A stretch of 64,000 nt of DNA from Agromyces kandeliae (GTDB lineage: Bacteria > Actinomycetota > Actinomycetes > Actinomycetales > Microbacteriaceae), in contig NZ_WKJD01000006.1 of assembly GCF_009674665.1 (NCBI RefSeq), forward strand, positions 62,001 through 126,000, read 5' to 3'. Position numbers and translations under genes: made by a program. The notes beneath the pieces are model-generated. The model worked only from the letters and a program-made list of their open reading frames with translations. It ran no database searches and was not told the DNA's origin. This document shows, one piece after another, positions 42,655 to 50,217 of the stretch (position 1 is the stretch's first letter; each line of letters opens with the position of its first letter).

Positions 42655-43290
42655 TCAGGATGGACGGTCGGCAGCGGTCCCGTCGCCGCCGTCGAGCGCC
42701 GCGCCGAGCCCGCTGAGATCGAGGTCGACGCGATAGGGCCGCGCGTCGCCGTCGATGACCGCCGGGACCCGGACGTACGCGCCTTCCGAGGTCCGCAGCG
42801 CGTCGAGCGCGTCGCGCCAGCGGGTGTCCGCCGCCTCGCCGAGGAAGCCCGCGTGCCGCGGCCGGTCGCCGCCGACGAGCTGCACGCCGATCCGGTACCT
42901 CGGCGACAGCCAGCGACGTGCCCTCGGCACGAGGATCGCCGACTGGGACGCGCCCCCGTGGAGACGGGCGAGGTCGATCGCGGGCTGGTGGCGGTGGACG
43001 TCGACCACGGGGACGACGGTGCGGACCTCCGCACCGACCGGTGCCGCCTCGACGACCTCGATCCCCTCGAGGCTCCGGAGATCGCCCATCGGGTCGGGGT
43101 TGCGCATGCGTCGCTCGCGCAGCAGCGCCATGACGCCCCATGCCGCGGTCACCGCGATCGCCGCGACCAGCGCCACGAGCCAGAGGCCGCTCTCGGGTCG
43201 GACGACCCCGGTGAGCAGCAGGAGGCCGACGAGCACGAGGTACGGGAGCGGCTCCCAGCGGAGCGGATGGACGAAGCGGGGCGCGGACAC
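42655..43290 (-). CDS. Two-helix membrane protein of unknown function
   Basis: A 211-aa protein with two N-terminal transmembrane helices (about 17-32 and 37-57) and a cytoplasmic or extracytoplasmic beta-rich domain of about 140 residues. I recognise no family. GTG 43290 is preferred to the adjacent GTG 43293 because it lies 6 nt after a TAGCCT -10 element. It is flanked by the M28 gene downstream and the luciferase-like gene upstream, all on the minus strand. Confidence 0.75.
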   Translation of the reverse strand: MSAPRFVHPLRWEPLPYLVLVGLLLLTGVVRPESGLWLVALVAAIAVTAAWGVMALLRERRMRNPDPMGDLRSLEGIEVVEAAPVGAEVRTVVPVVDVHRHQPAIDLARLHGGASQSAILVPRARRWLSPRYRIGVQLVGGDRPRHAGFLGEAADTRWRDALDALRTSEGAYVRVPAVIDGDARPYRVDLDLSGLGAALDGGDGTAADRPS

Positions 43291-43296
43291 CACGTC

Positions 43297-43302
43297 AGGC
43301 TA
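43297..43302 (-). promoter_or_regulatory. -10 element of the 42655-43290 membrane protein gene (leaderless)
   Basis: TAGCCT on the minus strand, 6 nt before GTG 43290. Confidence 0.45.
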
Positions 43303-43320
43303 CCGGCGTGATCGCCGCGC

Positions 43321-44208
43321 TCAGCGCAACGCGGGCAGCAGTGACGCGATCTCCTCGAGCACCGCCTGGTGGCCGGCGTAGAGCCCGTGCTCGCGTGGCC
43401 CGTGCGACACGACGTCCGTGAAGCCGTGTTCGCGAGCCCGCCCGACGGCGTCCTCGAACGCAGCCGCGCTCGTCATCGAGTACCGGGCGTCGCCGTCCAG
43501 AGAGAGCACCCGGTCGAACTCCTCGGGTGCCCGGCCCTCCGCCACGAGGGCGTCGTCGAGGCGCGCCGCGAGCTCGGCGAGGCGCGCCCACCACGCGGCA
43601 TGCGATTCGACCTCGCCGCCGGTGGTGACCCAGCCGGAGCCGTAGCGCGCGGCCAGCCGCATCGCACGCGGCCCGTTCGCGGCCATGAGGAACGGCATGC
43701 GCGGCTCCTGCGCCGGCGCGCCGACCATGCGCGCCGCGACCGCGGAGAAGTGGTCTCCGGAATAGGAGATGCCCTCGTCCGAGCCGCGCTCGAAGCGCAG
43801 CAGGCGGTCGAGCGCCTCGGTGAACTCGTGGAACCGGTCGAACCGCTCGCGAGCGGAGAGCTCGGACTGCCCGAGCACGTGAGCGTCGAATCCCGTGCCC
43901 CCCGAGCCGAGGCCGAGGATCAGTCGGCCGCCGGAGACCTGGTCGAGCGTCGCGACGTCCTTCGCGAACGGGACCGGGTGGCGGTAGTTGGGGCTCGCGA
44001 CGAACGTCCCGAGGCGGATCCGCTCCGTGACCATCGCCGCGGCCGTGAGCGTCGGGACGGTGGCGTGCCACCGCTCCCCCGCGAGGCCGCGCCAGGAGAG
44101 GTGATCGTAGGTCCAGGCGTGGTCGAACCCGAGCTCCTCCGCCTGCCGCCAGCGCCGTCCGGCCTCCGGCCATTCGTACTGCGGGAGGATGACGAGGCCG
44201 AATCGCAT
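43321..44208 (-). CDS. Luciferase-like (probably F420-dependent) oxidoreductase
   Basis: A 295-aa LLM-fold enzyme: MRFGLVILPQYEWPEAGRRW, HAWTYDHLSWRGL, RIRLGTFVASPNYRHPVPFAKD, GGRLILGLGSGG and PFLMAANGPRAMRLAARYGSGWVT. The pattern fits F420-dependent members more than FMN monooxygenases; the cofactor is an inference. The ATG lies 6 nt after a TAGGCT element whose TAG is also the stop codon of the upstream EamA gene, suggesting its own leaderless transcript. Confidence 0.88.
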   Translation of the reverse strand: MRFGLVILPQYEWPEAGRRWRQAEELGFDHAWTYDHLSWRGLAGERWHATVPTLTAAAMVTERIRLGTFVASPNYRHPVPFAKDVATLDQVSGGRLILGLGSGGTGFDAHVLGQSELSARERFDRFHEFTEALDRLLRFERGSDEGISYSGDHFSAVAARMVGAPAQEPRMPFLMAANGPRAMRLAARYGSGWVTTGGEVESHAAWWARLAELAARLDDALVAEGRAPEEFDRVLSLDGDARYSMTSAAAFEDAVGRAREHGFTDVVSHGPREHGLYAGHQAVLEEIASLLPALR

Positions 44209-44214
44209 GCCCAG

Positions 44215-44220
44215 AGCCTA
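44215..44220 (-). promoter_or_regulatory. -10 element overlapping the EamA stop codon
   Basis: TAGGCT on the minus strand: bases 44220-44218 are the TAG stop of the EamA gene, and the next ATG (44208) follows 6 nt after the element. Confidence 0.45.
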
Positions 44221-45180
44221 CGCGGCGGTGGAGACGGGCATGGGCTCCGGAACCGCCTCGACGGTCGCCGGGTCCCGCGGGGCCCGCTCGAGCTTGACGA
44301 GCACGATCCCGCCGAGGATCAGGGCGCCGCCGAGGATCTGCAGCGGTCCGAGCGCCTCGCCGAGGAGGACCCAGCCGACGATGCCGGCGAAGATGACCTC
44401 GGAGAGGCCGAGGAACGAGGACAGGCGCGACCCGAGCAGGCGGATGGCGGCGATGCCCGCCGCGTACGCGAACGCCGTCGAGACCGCGCCCACGGTGAGG
44501 AGCGGAACCCACCAGGGGGCGGTGCCGCCGAGGAAGGCGACGTCGACGAGTGCCACCTCCATGGGCATGAGGCCCGCGAGCCCGGCGATGCCGAGGGCGA
44601 TCGCGCCGACGACGAACCCCGCTGCGATGAGCGCGACGGGCGGCACCTGCTCCGACGCCCGCTCCCCGATGGCGTAGTAGACGCAGACGCCGATCATGGC
44701 GATCGCGGCGAATGCGAGGCCGAGCGGGTCGAGGTCGCCGCCGCCGGGGCCGATGACGAGCCAGAGGCCGGCGAGCGCGAGCGCGGAGCCGCCGAGCACG
44801 ATGAGCTGGGGCATCCGCCTCGTGCTCGCCCAGGCGAACAGGACGAGCGCGATCGGCGCGAGGTACTCGATGAGGAGCGTCATCGACACCGGGATGCGCT
44901 CGAGGGAGGCGTAGAAGGCGAACTGCACGCCTGCGACGGCGACGACGCCGAAGAGCAGGACCGTCCAACGGGCGCGCCAGAGCGGCCGGAGGTCGAACCG
45001 CAGTGCGATGAGCCCGGGGACGACGAGCAGGACGGCCGCGATCGAGATCCGGGCGAGCACGGCCGCGCCGGGCGACCAGCCCGCCTCGAGCAGCGGCTTG
45101 ACGAACACGCCGCCCACGCCGAACGCCAGGCCGGCAGCGAGCCCGAGCGCGATGCCGACGATCCCCCGTGATGCACGCAC
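44218..45180 (-). CDS. EamA-family (DMT) transporter
   Basis: A 320-aa protein with ten predicted transmembrane helices arranged as two EamA repeats (FGVGGVFVKPLLEAGWSP in the first; ISTAFAYAAG-like and SEVIFAGIVGWVLLGEALGPLQILGG in the second). DMT transporters export amino acids, nucleosides or other small metabolites; the substrate is not predictable. GTG 45180 has GGAGGAGG five bases upstream. It is divergent from the CGNR regulator gene, which may control it. Confidence 0.9.
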   Translation of the reverse strand: MRASRGIVGIALGLAAGLAFGVGGVFVKPLLEAGWSPGAAVLARISIAAVLLVVPGLIALRFDLRPLWRARWTVLLFGVVAVAGVQFAFYASLERIPVSMTLLIEYLAPIALVLFAWASTRRMPQLIVLGGSALALAGLWLVIGPGGGDLDPLGLAFAAIAMIGVCVYYAIGERASEQVPPVALIAAGFVVGAIALGIAGLAGLMPMEVALVDVAFLGGTAPWWVPLLTVGAVSTAFAYAAGIAAIRLLGSRLSSFLGLSEVIFAGIVGWVLLGEALGPLQILGGALILGGIVLVKLERAPRDPATVEAVPEPMPVSTAA

Positions 45181-45273
45181 GGCCACCTCCTCCACAGTCC
45201 GCACGCCGTCGGACCCGTAAGGACCGAACGACGTTATGGTGGTTACGCTAGTGAAGCGGATGTCAGGAGTCAA

Positions 45274-45822
45274 ATGATTTTCACCGATGACACGGTCGCG
45301 GCCCTCGGGTTCATGGCCGCAGTCGCCGACACGGTGCCCGGCGCGTCGGAATCCGGCGACGACGAGCTCGCCACGACGGGCGAACTCGCCGGCCTCCTCG
45401 ACGTGTGGGGCTTCTCGGGTCGCCGCGACGGCGACGCGCGCGAACTGGAGGAGGTCCGCGCGGTGCGCGGCCGCCTCCGCGAGATCTGGACGCTCGAGCG
45501 CGATCCCATGGCGGGCGCCGTCAACGCGATCCTCGAGGAGTCGCACGCGATCCCCCGCCTCGTGCGGCACGACGAGCTCGACTGGCACATCCACGCCGTC
45601 TCGCAGGACCGCCCGCTCGCCGAGCGCATGCTCGTCGAGGCCGCCATGGCGCTCGTCGACGTCATCCGCGCCGACGGCATCGACCGACTCGCCCGCTGCC
45701 AGGCCGACGACTGCACCGGCGTGTTCGTCGACCTCTCGAAGAACGCCTCGAAGCGGTACTGCAGCACGCGATGCGGCAACCGCATGGCGACCCGCGCGTA
45801 CCGGGCGCGGAGCGCCGACTGA
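45274..45822 (+). CDS. CGNR zinc-finger protein, putative regulator
   Basis: A 182-aa protein of the ABATE/CGNR type. The C-terminal zinc ribbon CQADDCTGVFVD, KRYCSTRCGNRMATRAYRAR has four cysteines and the naming CGNR motif. The N-terminal half is an alpha-helical ligand-binding-like domain. Such proteins are believed to be stress-linked transcription regulators. The divergent EamA exporter 94 bp away is the obvious candidate target; similar CGNR-EamA pairs occur in actinobacteria. ATG 45274 has AGGAG five bases upstream. Confidence 0.9.
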   Translation: MIFTDDTVAALGFMAAVADTVPGASESGDDELATTGELAGLLDVWGFSGRRDGDARELEEVRAVRGRLREIWTLERDPMAGAVNAILEESHAIPRLVRHDELDWHIHAVSQDRPLAERMLVEAAMALVDVIRADGIDRLARCQADDCTGVFVDLSKNASKRYCSTRCGNRMATRAYRARSAD

Positions 45823-45832
45823 CGCGCGAGGC

Positions 45833-45884
45833 CGGATGCCGCTCGCCCGGCGGTCATCCGCGCGACGCCGCCGCGCGGCATCCG
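45833..45884. terminator. Bidirectional hairpin between CGNR and M24 genes
   Basis: CGGATGCCGC at 45833-45842 and GCGGCATCCG at 45875-45884 are exact inverted copies with further pairing inside, between convergent genes. Confidence 0.6.
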
Positions 45885-45900
45885 TCGCCCGACCGGCGAT

Positions 45901-47034
45901 TCAGTGCACGATCGCCATCTCGTGCGGCGTGGTGTTCAACCGCCGCCCGCCGTCGGCCGTGACTGTGACGATGTCCTCGATGCGGACGCCGAAGCGGCCC
46001 GGCAGGTAGACGCCCGGCTCGATCGAGAAGCACATCCCGGGTTCGAGCGGCGTCTCCTCGCCCTCCACCATGTACGGCGGCTCGTGCGTCGTGAGCCCGA
46101 TGCCGTGGCCGACGCGATGGATGAAGTACTCGCCGTAGCCGGCCTCCGTGATGACCGCGCGGGCGACGCGGTCGATCTCCTGGCACGGAACACCGGGGCG
46201 CACCGCCTCGAAGCCCGCCTGCTGGGCTCGGACGACGAGCTCGTGCACCGCACGCTCCTCGTCGGTCGGCTCGCCGACGTGCACGGTGCGGGTCGTGTCG
46301 GAGCCGTAGCCGTGCATGAGCCCGCCGAAGTCGAGCACGACCATGTCGCCGTCCTCGACGACCCGGTCGCCCTGCTCGTGGTGCGGGCTCGCCCCGTTCG
46401 GACCCGACCCCACGACCGTGAAGTCGACCTGGGCATGGCCGTGCGCGCGCAGGAACGCCGCGAGGTCGGCGGCCACGTCGGCCTCGGTCCTCCCCGCGAA
46501 GCGCACGCCGAGGATGTCGCGGTAGGCCGCGTCGGCCGCGGCGGCCGCGTCGGCGAGACGGTCGAGCTCCCACGCGTCCTTGACCGCCCGGAGCATCGGC
46601 AGGGCCGTCGACATCGACACGTAGGTCGCCTCCCCCGGGAGGCCCTGGAGCCCGAGGAGGTGCGACGCCCACGTCGAGTCCGACACCGCGTGCCGCCCGG
46701 GCTCGAGCAGCGGCGCGGCGGCCGCGTAGGGATCCTCGCCGTCCGTCCAGTCGACGATCCGGAGGATCCGCGCCGATGCCGCGCGCTCGGCATCGGGGCG
46801 CTCGAGTTTGGGCACGATGAGGGACGGGGCCGCGTCGACCGGGATCACGAGCATCGTGAGCCGCTCGGTCGCGACCGGCACGTAGCCCGTCAGGTAGCGC
46901 AGTTCGGGGCCGGGCGTCACGACGATTCCCGCGAGCCCGGCGTCGGAGGCGGCGCGTGCGGCACGTCGCAGCCGGGCGGCGAAGACGCCCCCCGTGACGG
47001 GTGCCGGATCCGCCGGTGCACCGGGTGCGGACAT
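45901..47034 (-). CDS. M24-family Xaa-Pro peptidase
   Basis: A 377-aa pita-bread metallopeptidase. The N-terminal creatinase-like domain includes GPELRYLTGYVPVATERL. The catalytic domain has metal ligands in VVLDFGGLMHGYGSDTTRT (two Asp), HRVGHGIGL (His), FSIEPGVYLPG (Glu) and GVRIEDIVTV (Glu). It cleaves the bond before proline in peptides, in the cytoplasm. ATG 47034 has GGAGGA upstream. Confidence 0.94.
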   Translation of the reverse strand: MSAPGAPADPAPVTGGVFAARLRRAARAASDAGLAGIVVTPGPELRYLTGYVPVATERLTMLVIPVDAAPSLIVPKLERPDAERAASARILRIVDWTDGEDPYAAAAPLLEPGRHAVSDSTWASHLLGLQGLPGEATYVSMSTALPMLRAVKDAWELDRLADAAAAADAAYRDILGVRFAGRTEADVAADLAAFLRAHGHAQVDFTVVGSGPNGASPHHEQGDRVVEDGDMVVLDFGGLMHGYGSDTTRTVHVGEPTDEERAVHELVVRAQQAGFEAVRPGVPCQEIDRVARAVITEAGYGEYFIHRVGHGIGLTTHEPPYMVEGEETPLEPGMCFSIEPGVYLPGRFGVRIEDIVTVTADGGRRLNTTPHEMAIVH

Positions 47035-47147
47035 CGGCGTCCTCCTCCCTCGTCACCGCGGCGTCTGGACGCGGCAGCTCTGAGGCTACCGGCGTCCGGC
47101 CCGGTGACGACGGGCCATCCGACCCGCGCGGGGGTGCTTCGGAACGA

Positions 47148-47192
47148 CGAAGGCCCCCGGCGGGCTCGTGATGAGCCGGCGGGGGGCCTTCG
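47148..47192 (-). terminator. Terminator of rpsO
   Basis: Inverted repeat CGAAGGCCCCC...GGGGGCCTTCG with GGGCTC/GAGCC pairing nearer the 5-nt loop; about 20 bp of stem, 59 nt downstream of rpsO. Confidence 0.7.
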
Positions 47193-47251
47193 CAAGAAGT
47201 TCGCGGTGTCGTCGAGAGCCGCGCGGGCCGCCTTGCGGCGGCGAGGTGCGC

Positions 47252-47521
47252 TTAGCGGCGCAGCCCGAGACGCTCGATGAGCGAGCGGTAGCGGTTGATG
47301 TCGACGTCGGCGAGGTAGCCGAGCAGACGACGACGCTGACCGACGAGGAGCAGCAGGCCACGACGCGAGTGGTGGTCGTGCTTGTGCTCCTTCAGGTGCT
47401 CGGTGAGGTCCTTGATCCGCTTGGTGAGGATCGCGACCTGGACCTCGGGGGATCCAGTGTCACCGGGGTGGGTCGCGTACTCGTCGATGATCGCCTTCTT
47501 GATGTCTGCATCCAGTGCCAT
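47252..47521 (-). CDS. rpsO: 30S ribosomal protein S15
   Basis: An 89-aa primary 16S rRNA-binding protein: [49 protein letters not shown] and [12 protein letters not shown] match S15 throughout. A probable TAGACT -10 (47615-47610) leaves a leader of roughly 85 nt, where S15 autoregulatory structures are often found in bacteria. A strong hairpin follows the gene, so it is a separate unit and not joined to pnp. Confidence 0.98.
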   Translation of the reverse strand: MALDADIKKAIIDEYATHPGDTGSPEVQVAILTKRIKDLTEHLKEHKHDHHSRRGLLLLVGQRRRLLGYLADVDINRYRSLIERLGLRR

Positions 47522-47609
47522 AGATGGGATCCCTTCTTCTCGTTGCGCGCTGCCCGGGGCCTGATGCCTGGGCTCTCTTGATGCGCGGCCGATTCACGGC
47601 AACCTCAAG

Positions 47610-47615
47610 AGTCTA
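47610..47615 (-). promoter_or_regulatory. -10 element of rpsO
   Basis: TAGACT on the minus strand about 90 nt before the rpsO ATG; no convincing -35 was found. Confidence 0.4.
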
Positions 47616-47735
47616 GCAGAGCGGATGCCGCCGGGCGGACGCCTGTACGCACCCGACGGCGCCCGCCGAGACGGTGCATCGACTCGGCCGCGAGGCGCCG
47701 TCGGGCCTAGGCTGATGGCGACGGGATGTTCGAGC

Positions 47736-48608
47736 ATGGCCACCCAGCAGGAACGCGCGGCGCTCGAGGCACGGGTCTACTCCCGCGCCGGAGCCGACGA
47801 CCCGCGCGTCGAGCGCATCGACCCGGCGACGGGGCGCACCCTGCTCGTCACCGAGAGCGAGTGGCGCCTGCTCGAACTCGATCGCCCGACGGGCGGGAAC
47901 GCGTCGGCCGGCGCGCCGCGGGGCCGCGCCGCTCCCGGTGGCGCACCCCGGAGCACGCGGTCGGATGCGGCGTCACCGGCTCCGCATCCGGGCCACCGCG
48001 CCTCGGCTCCCCCGCGACGGCGCGCCGCCGGCGTCGCCGCCATCGCCGCCGGGCTCCTCGCGGTGGCCGCCATCGCGGCGAACGCCGCCGGTCCGTCGCA
48101 CGGGACGCCGGACGGCGCGACGCCGGCACCGACCCACGAACCCGAGGTGACCGTGCTGGTGGTTCCGGCGGCGCCACCGGCCGGCGGTGCGATCGCGGGG
48201 ACGGCGGATCGCGTCAGGGGCCTCGGCACGATGGCCGCGTTCCACGATCCGGACCTCGTGCCGGAGGTGCGCGACGGGTGGCTCGAGGCGGCATATCCGT
48301 CCGCGCGCTCCGCCCTGATCCTCGACCGGGACGGTCCGATCGCCGGCGTCGCCGTCTACGCGGTCTCGAAGCCGAACGGCGTCGGCTGCCTCGTCGCCCG
48401 GATGGGGACGTCGGGCATGGCGTCGAACTGCGCGGCGCTCAGGATGCTGGCCTCTGACGGCCTCTCGCTGCAGACGCGGGTCCCGGTCGGGCTCGCCGCC
48501 GACGGCGTGCTCGGCGACGGCATCGCCGCGGAGGCCGCGGACTCCGACCTGCTCGTCGCCGAGTGGCACGCGGACGGCACCTTCCTCGTCGCGCGCGTGC
48601 CCGACTGA
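47736..48608 (+). CDS. Single-pass membrane protein of unknown function
   Basis: A 290-aa protein. The cytoplasmic N-terminal part (MATQQERAALEARVYSRAGA) contains a short conserved-looking RVERIDPATGRTLLVTESEWRLL segment and a Pro/Ala/Arg-rich linker. A transmembrane helix lies near residues 97-118 and is followed by a folded extracytoplasmic domain with two cysteines (VGCLVARMG, SNCAALRM). I recognise no family. A TAGGCT -10 at 47708 precedes it. ATG 47736 is preferred to the ATG at 47715, which lies too close to the -10. Confidence 0.75.
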   Translation: MATQQERAALEARVYSRAGADDPRVERIDPATGRTLLVTESEWRLLELDRPTGGNASAGAPRGRAAPGGAPRSTRSDAASPAPHPGHRASAPPRRRAAGVAAIAAGLLAVAAIAANAAGPSHGTPDGATPAPTHEPEVTVLVVPAAPPAGGAIAGTADRVRGLGTMAAFHDPDLVPEVRDGWLEAAYPSARSALILDRDGPIAGVAVYAVSKPNGVGCLVARMGTSGMASNCAALRMLASDGLSLQTRVPVGLAADGVLGDGIAAEAADSDLLVAEWHADGTFLVARVPD

Positions 48609-48678
48609 GCCCCGGCCGGCGCGCCGACCCCGGCCCGCCGGTCGGAATACCCGGGGGGCCGCCGCGGTTCCGGCATGC

Positions 48679-49773
48679 GTGGATGCAGTGCCAGTGGACG
48701 TCGCCGTGATCGGCGCGGGACAGGCCGGGCTCTCGGCCGCCCACCACCTCCGTCGACGCGGGTTCGTGCCCGTCGGGCACGGCCCGGCAGCCGACACGTT
48801 CGTCGTGCTCGACGCGAACCCCGCTCCCGGCGGCGCCTGGCAGCACCGTTGGGCGTCGCTGCGCATGGGCACCGTCAACGGCATCCACGAGCTGCCCGGG
48901 CACCCCGTCCCGCCGGCGGACCCGGCGGCCCCGAGCCGCGAGGCGCTTCCTCCGTACTTCGCGGAGTACGAACGCCGGTTCGACCTCGACGTGCAGCGCC
49001 CGGTGCGTGTGCGGGCGATCCGGCGCGCGGACGAGGACCCGCACGGCCGGCTCCTCGTCGAGACGGACCGCGGCGCCTGGGCAGCGCGCCACGTCATCAA
49101 CGCCACGGGCACCTGGACGCGCCCGTTCCGCCCGTACTACCCCGGCATCGAGCGGTTCCGGGGCCGGCAGCTCCACGTCGCCGACTACGTCTCTGCCGAG
49201 GAGTTCGCCGGGAAGCGCGTGATCATCGTGGGCGCGGGCGTCTCGGCGGTGCAGCTCCTCGACGAGATCTCGCACGTCGCCGAGACGACGTGGATGACCA
49301 GGCGCGAGCCGCAGTGGATCGAGGAGGACTTCGACCTGCCCGCTCGGACCGCCGCGATCGCGGGCGTCGAGGCTCGGGTCCGCGAGGGCCTCCCGCCGGG
49401 CAGCGTCATCGCGGTGACCGGCATGCACTGGACGCCGTGGGCCCGCGCCGCGCAGGCGCGCGGCGTGCTCGTGCGGCATCCGATGTTCGCCGCGATCGAG
49501 GAGGACGGCGTGCGCATGCCCGACGGGTCGCTCCGGCCGGCCGACGTGATCCTCTGGGCGACGGGGTTCCGGCCCGCGCTGGACCACCTCGCTCCGCTCG
49601 GCCTGCGCACGCGGGAGGGCGGGTTCCGGGTCGCCGACACCCGCTCGCTCGACGATCCCCGGATCTTCCTCATCGGCTACGGACCGTCGCAGTCGACCGT
49701 CGGCGCGAATCGCGCCGGCCGGGCGGCCGTGCAGCAGATCGTGCGGGAACGGCGGGCGGCCGTCGCCGCGTAG
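48679..49773 (+). CDS. Flavin-containing monooxygenase-like FAD/NAD(P) oxidoreductase
   Basis: A 364-aa two-dinucleotide-fold flavoprotein: FAD motif VAVIGAGQAGLSAAHH near residue 8, the FMO signature FRGRQLHVADY, NADPH motif VIIVGAGVSAVQLL and a C-terminal ILWATGFRP. Members hydroxylate N- or S-containing compounds or act as Baeyer-Villiger enzymes; the substrate is unknown. GTG 48679 is one of three nearby GTG codons (48679, 48688, 48694) and lacks a clear ribosome binding site. Confidence 0.88.
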   Translation: MDAVPVDVAVIGAGQAGLSAAHHLRRRGFVPVGHGPAADTFVVLDANPAPGGAWQHRWASLRMGTVNGIHELPGHPVPPADPAAPSREALPPYFAEYERRFDLDVQRPVRVRAIRRADEDPHGRLLVETDRGAWAARHVINATGTWTRPFRPYYPGIERFRGRQLHVADYVSAEEFAGKRVIIVGAGVSAVQLLDEISHVAETTWMTRREPQWIEEDFDLPARTAAIAGVEARVREGLPPGSVIAVTGMHWTPWARAAQARGVLVRHPMFAAIEEDGVRMPDGSLRPADVILWATGFRPALDHLAPLGLRTREGGFRVADTRSLDDPRIFLIGYGPSQSTVGANRAGRAAVQQIVRERRAAVAA

Positions 49774-49833
49774 GCGGCGTGCGGTCCCGCGCCGCCGTTG
49801 CCGACCGGGTCGCGCCGGGAGCACACTGGCCGC

Positions 49834-50202
49834 ATGGCCATCGTGATCAAGCGCGTCCACGACGCGCCCGACGCATCCGACGGCGTCCGGATCCTCGTCG
49901 ACCGGCTCTGGCCCCGCGGCATCTCGAAGGAGCGCGCCGAACTCGACGACTGGGCGAAGGATGCCGCACCCTCCCCGGGGTTGCGCACCGAGTGGCACCG
50001 GGCCGACGCCGATCGGTTCGACGAGTTCGCGGCGCGGTACCGCGTGGAGCTCGACGCGAACGCGGCGGCGCAGGCCCTGCTCGGGGTCGCGCACGAGCAC
50101 GATCGGGTCACGCTGGTCTACGGCGCGCGCGACGCGGTGCACAACCACGCCGCGGTGCTGCGCGACTGGCTCGGCGAGCACGGCGCGGACGTGGAGCGCT
50201 GA
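49834..50202 (+). CDS. DUF488 family protein
   Basis: A 122-aa protein with the DUF488 pattern IKRVHDAPDASDGVRILVDRLWPRGISKE and LDDWAKDAAPSPGLRTEWH, ending VTLVYGARDAVHNHAAVL. The function of the family is not established. It ends 15 bp from the convergent end of hsdR and so marks the left edge of the defence island. Confidence 0.92.
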   Translation: MAIVIKRVHDAPDASDGVRILVDRLWPRGISKERAELDDWAKDAAPSPGLRTEWHRADADRFDEFAARYRVELDANAAAQALLGVAHEHDRVTLVYGARDAVHNHAAVLRDWLGEHGADVER

Positions 50203-50217
50203 GGCGGCTGCCTCGGC

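Noticed and set aside
37121-44208. A natural-product gene cluster from the flavin enzymes, glycosyltransferases and hydrolases
   Set aside because: No synthase, NRPS/PKS, RiPP precursor or other scaffold-building enzyme is present, and the genes have independent promoters and directions.
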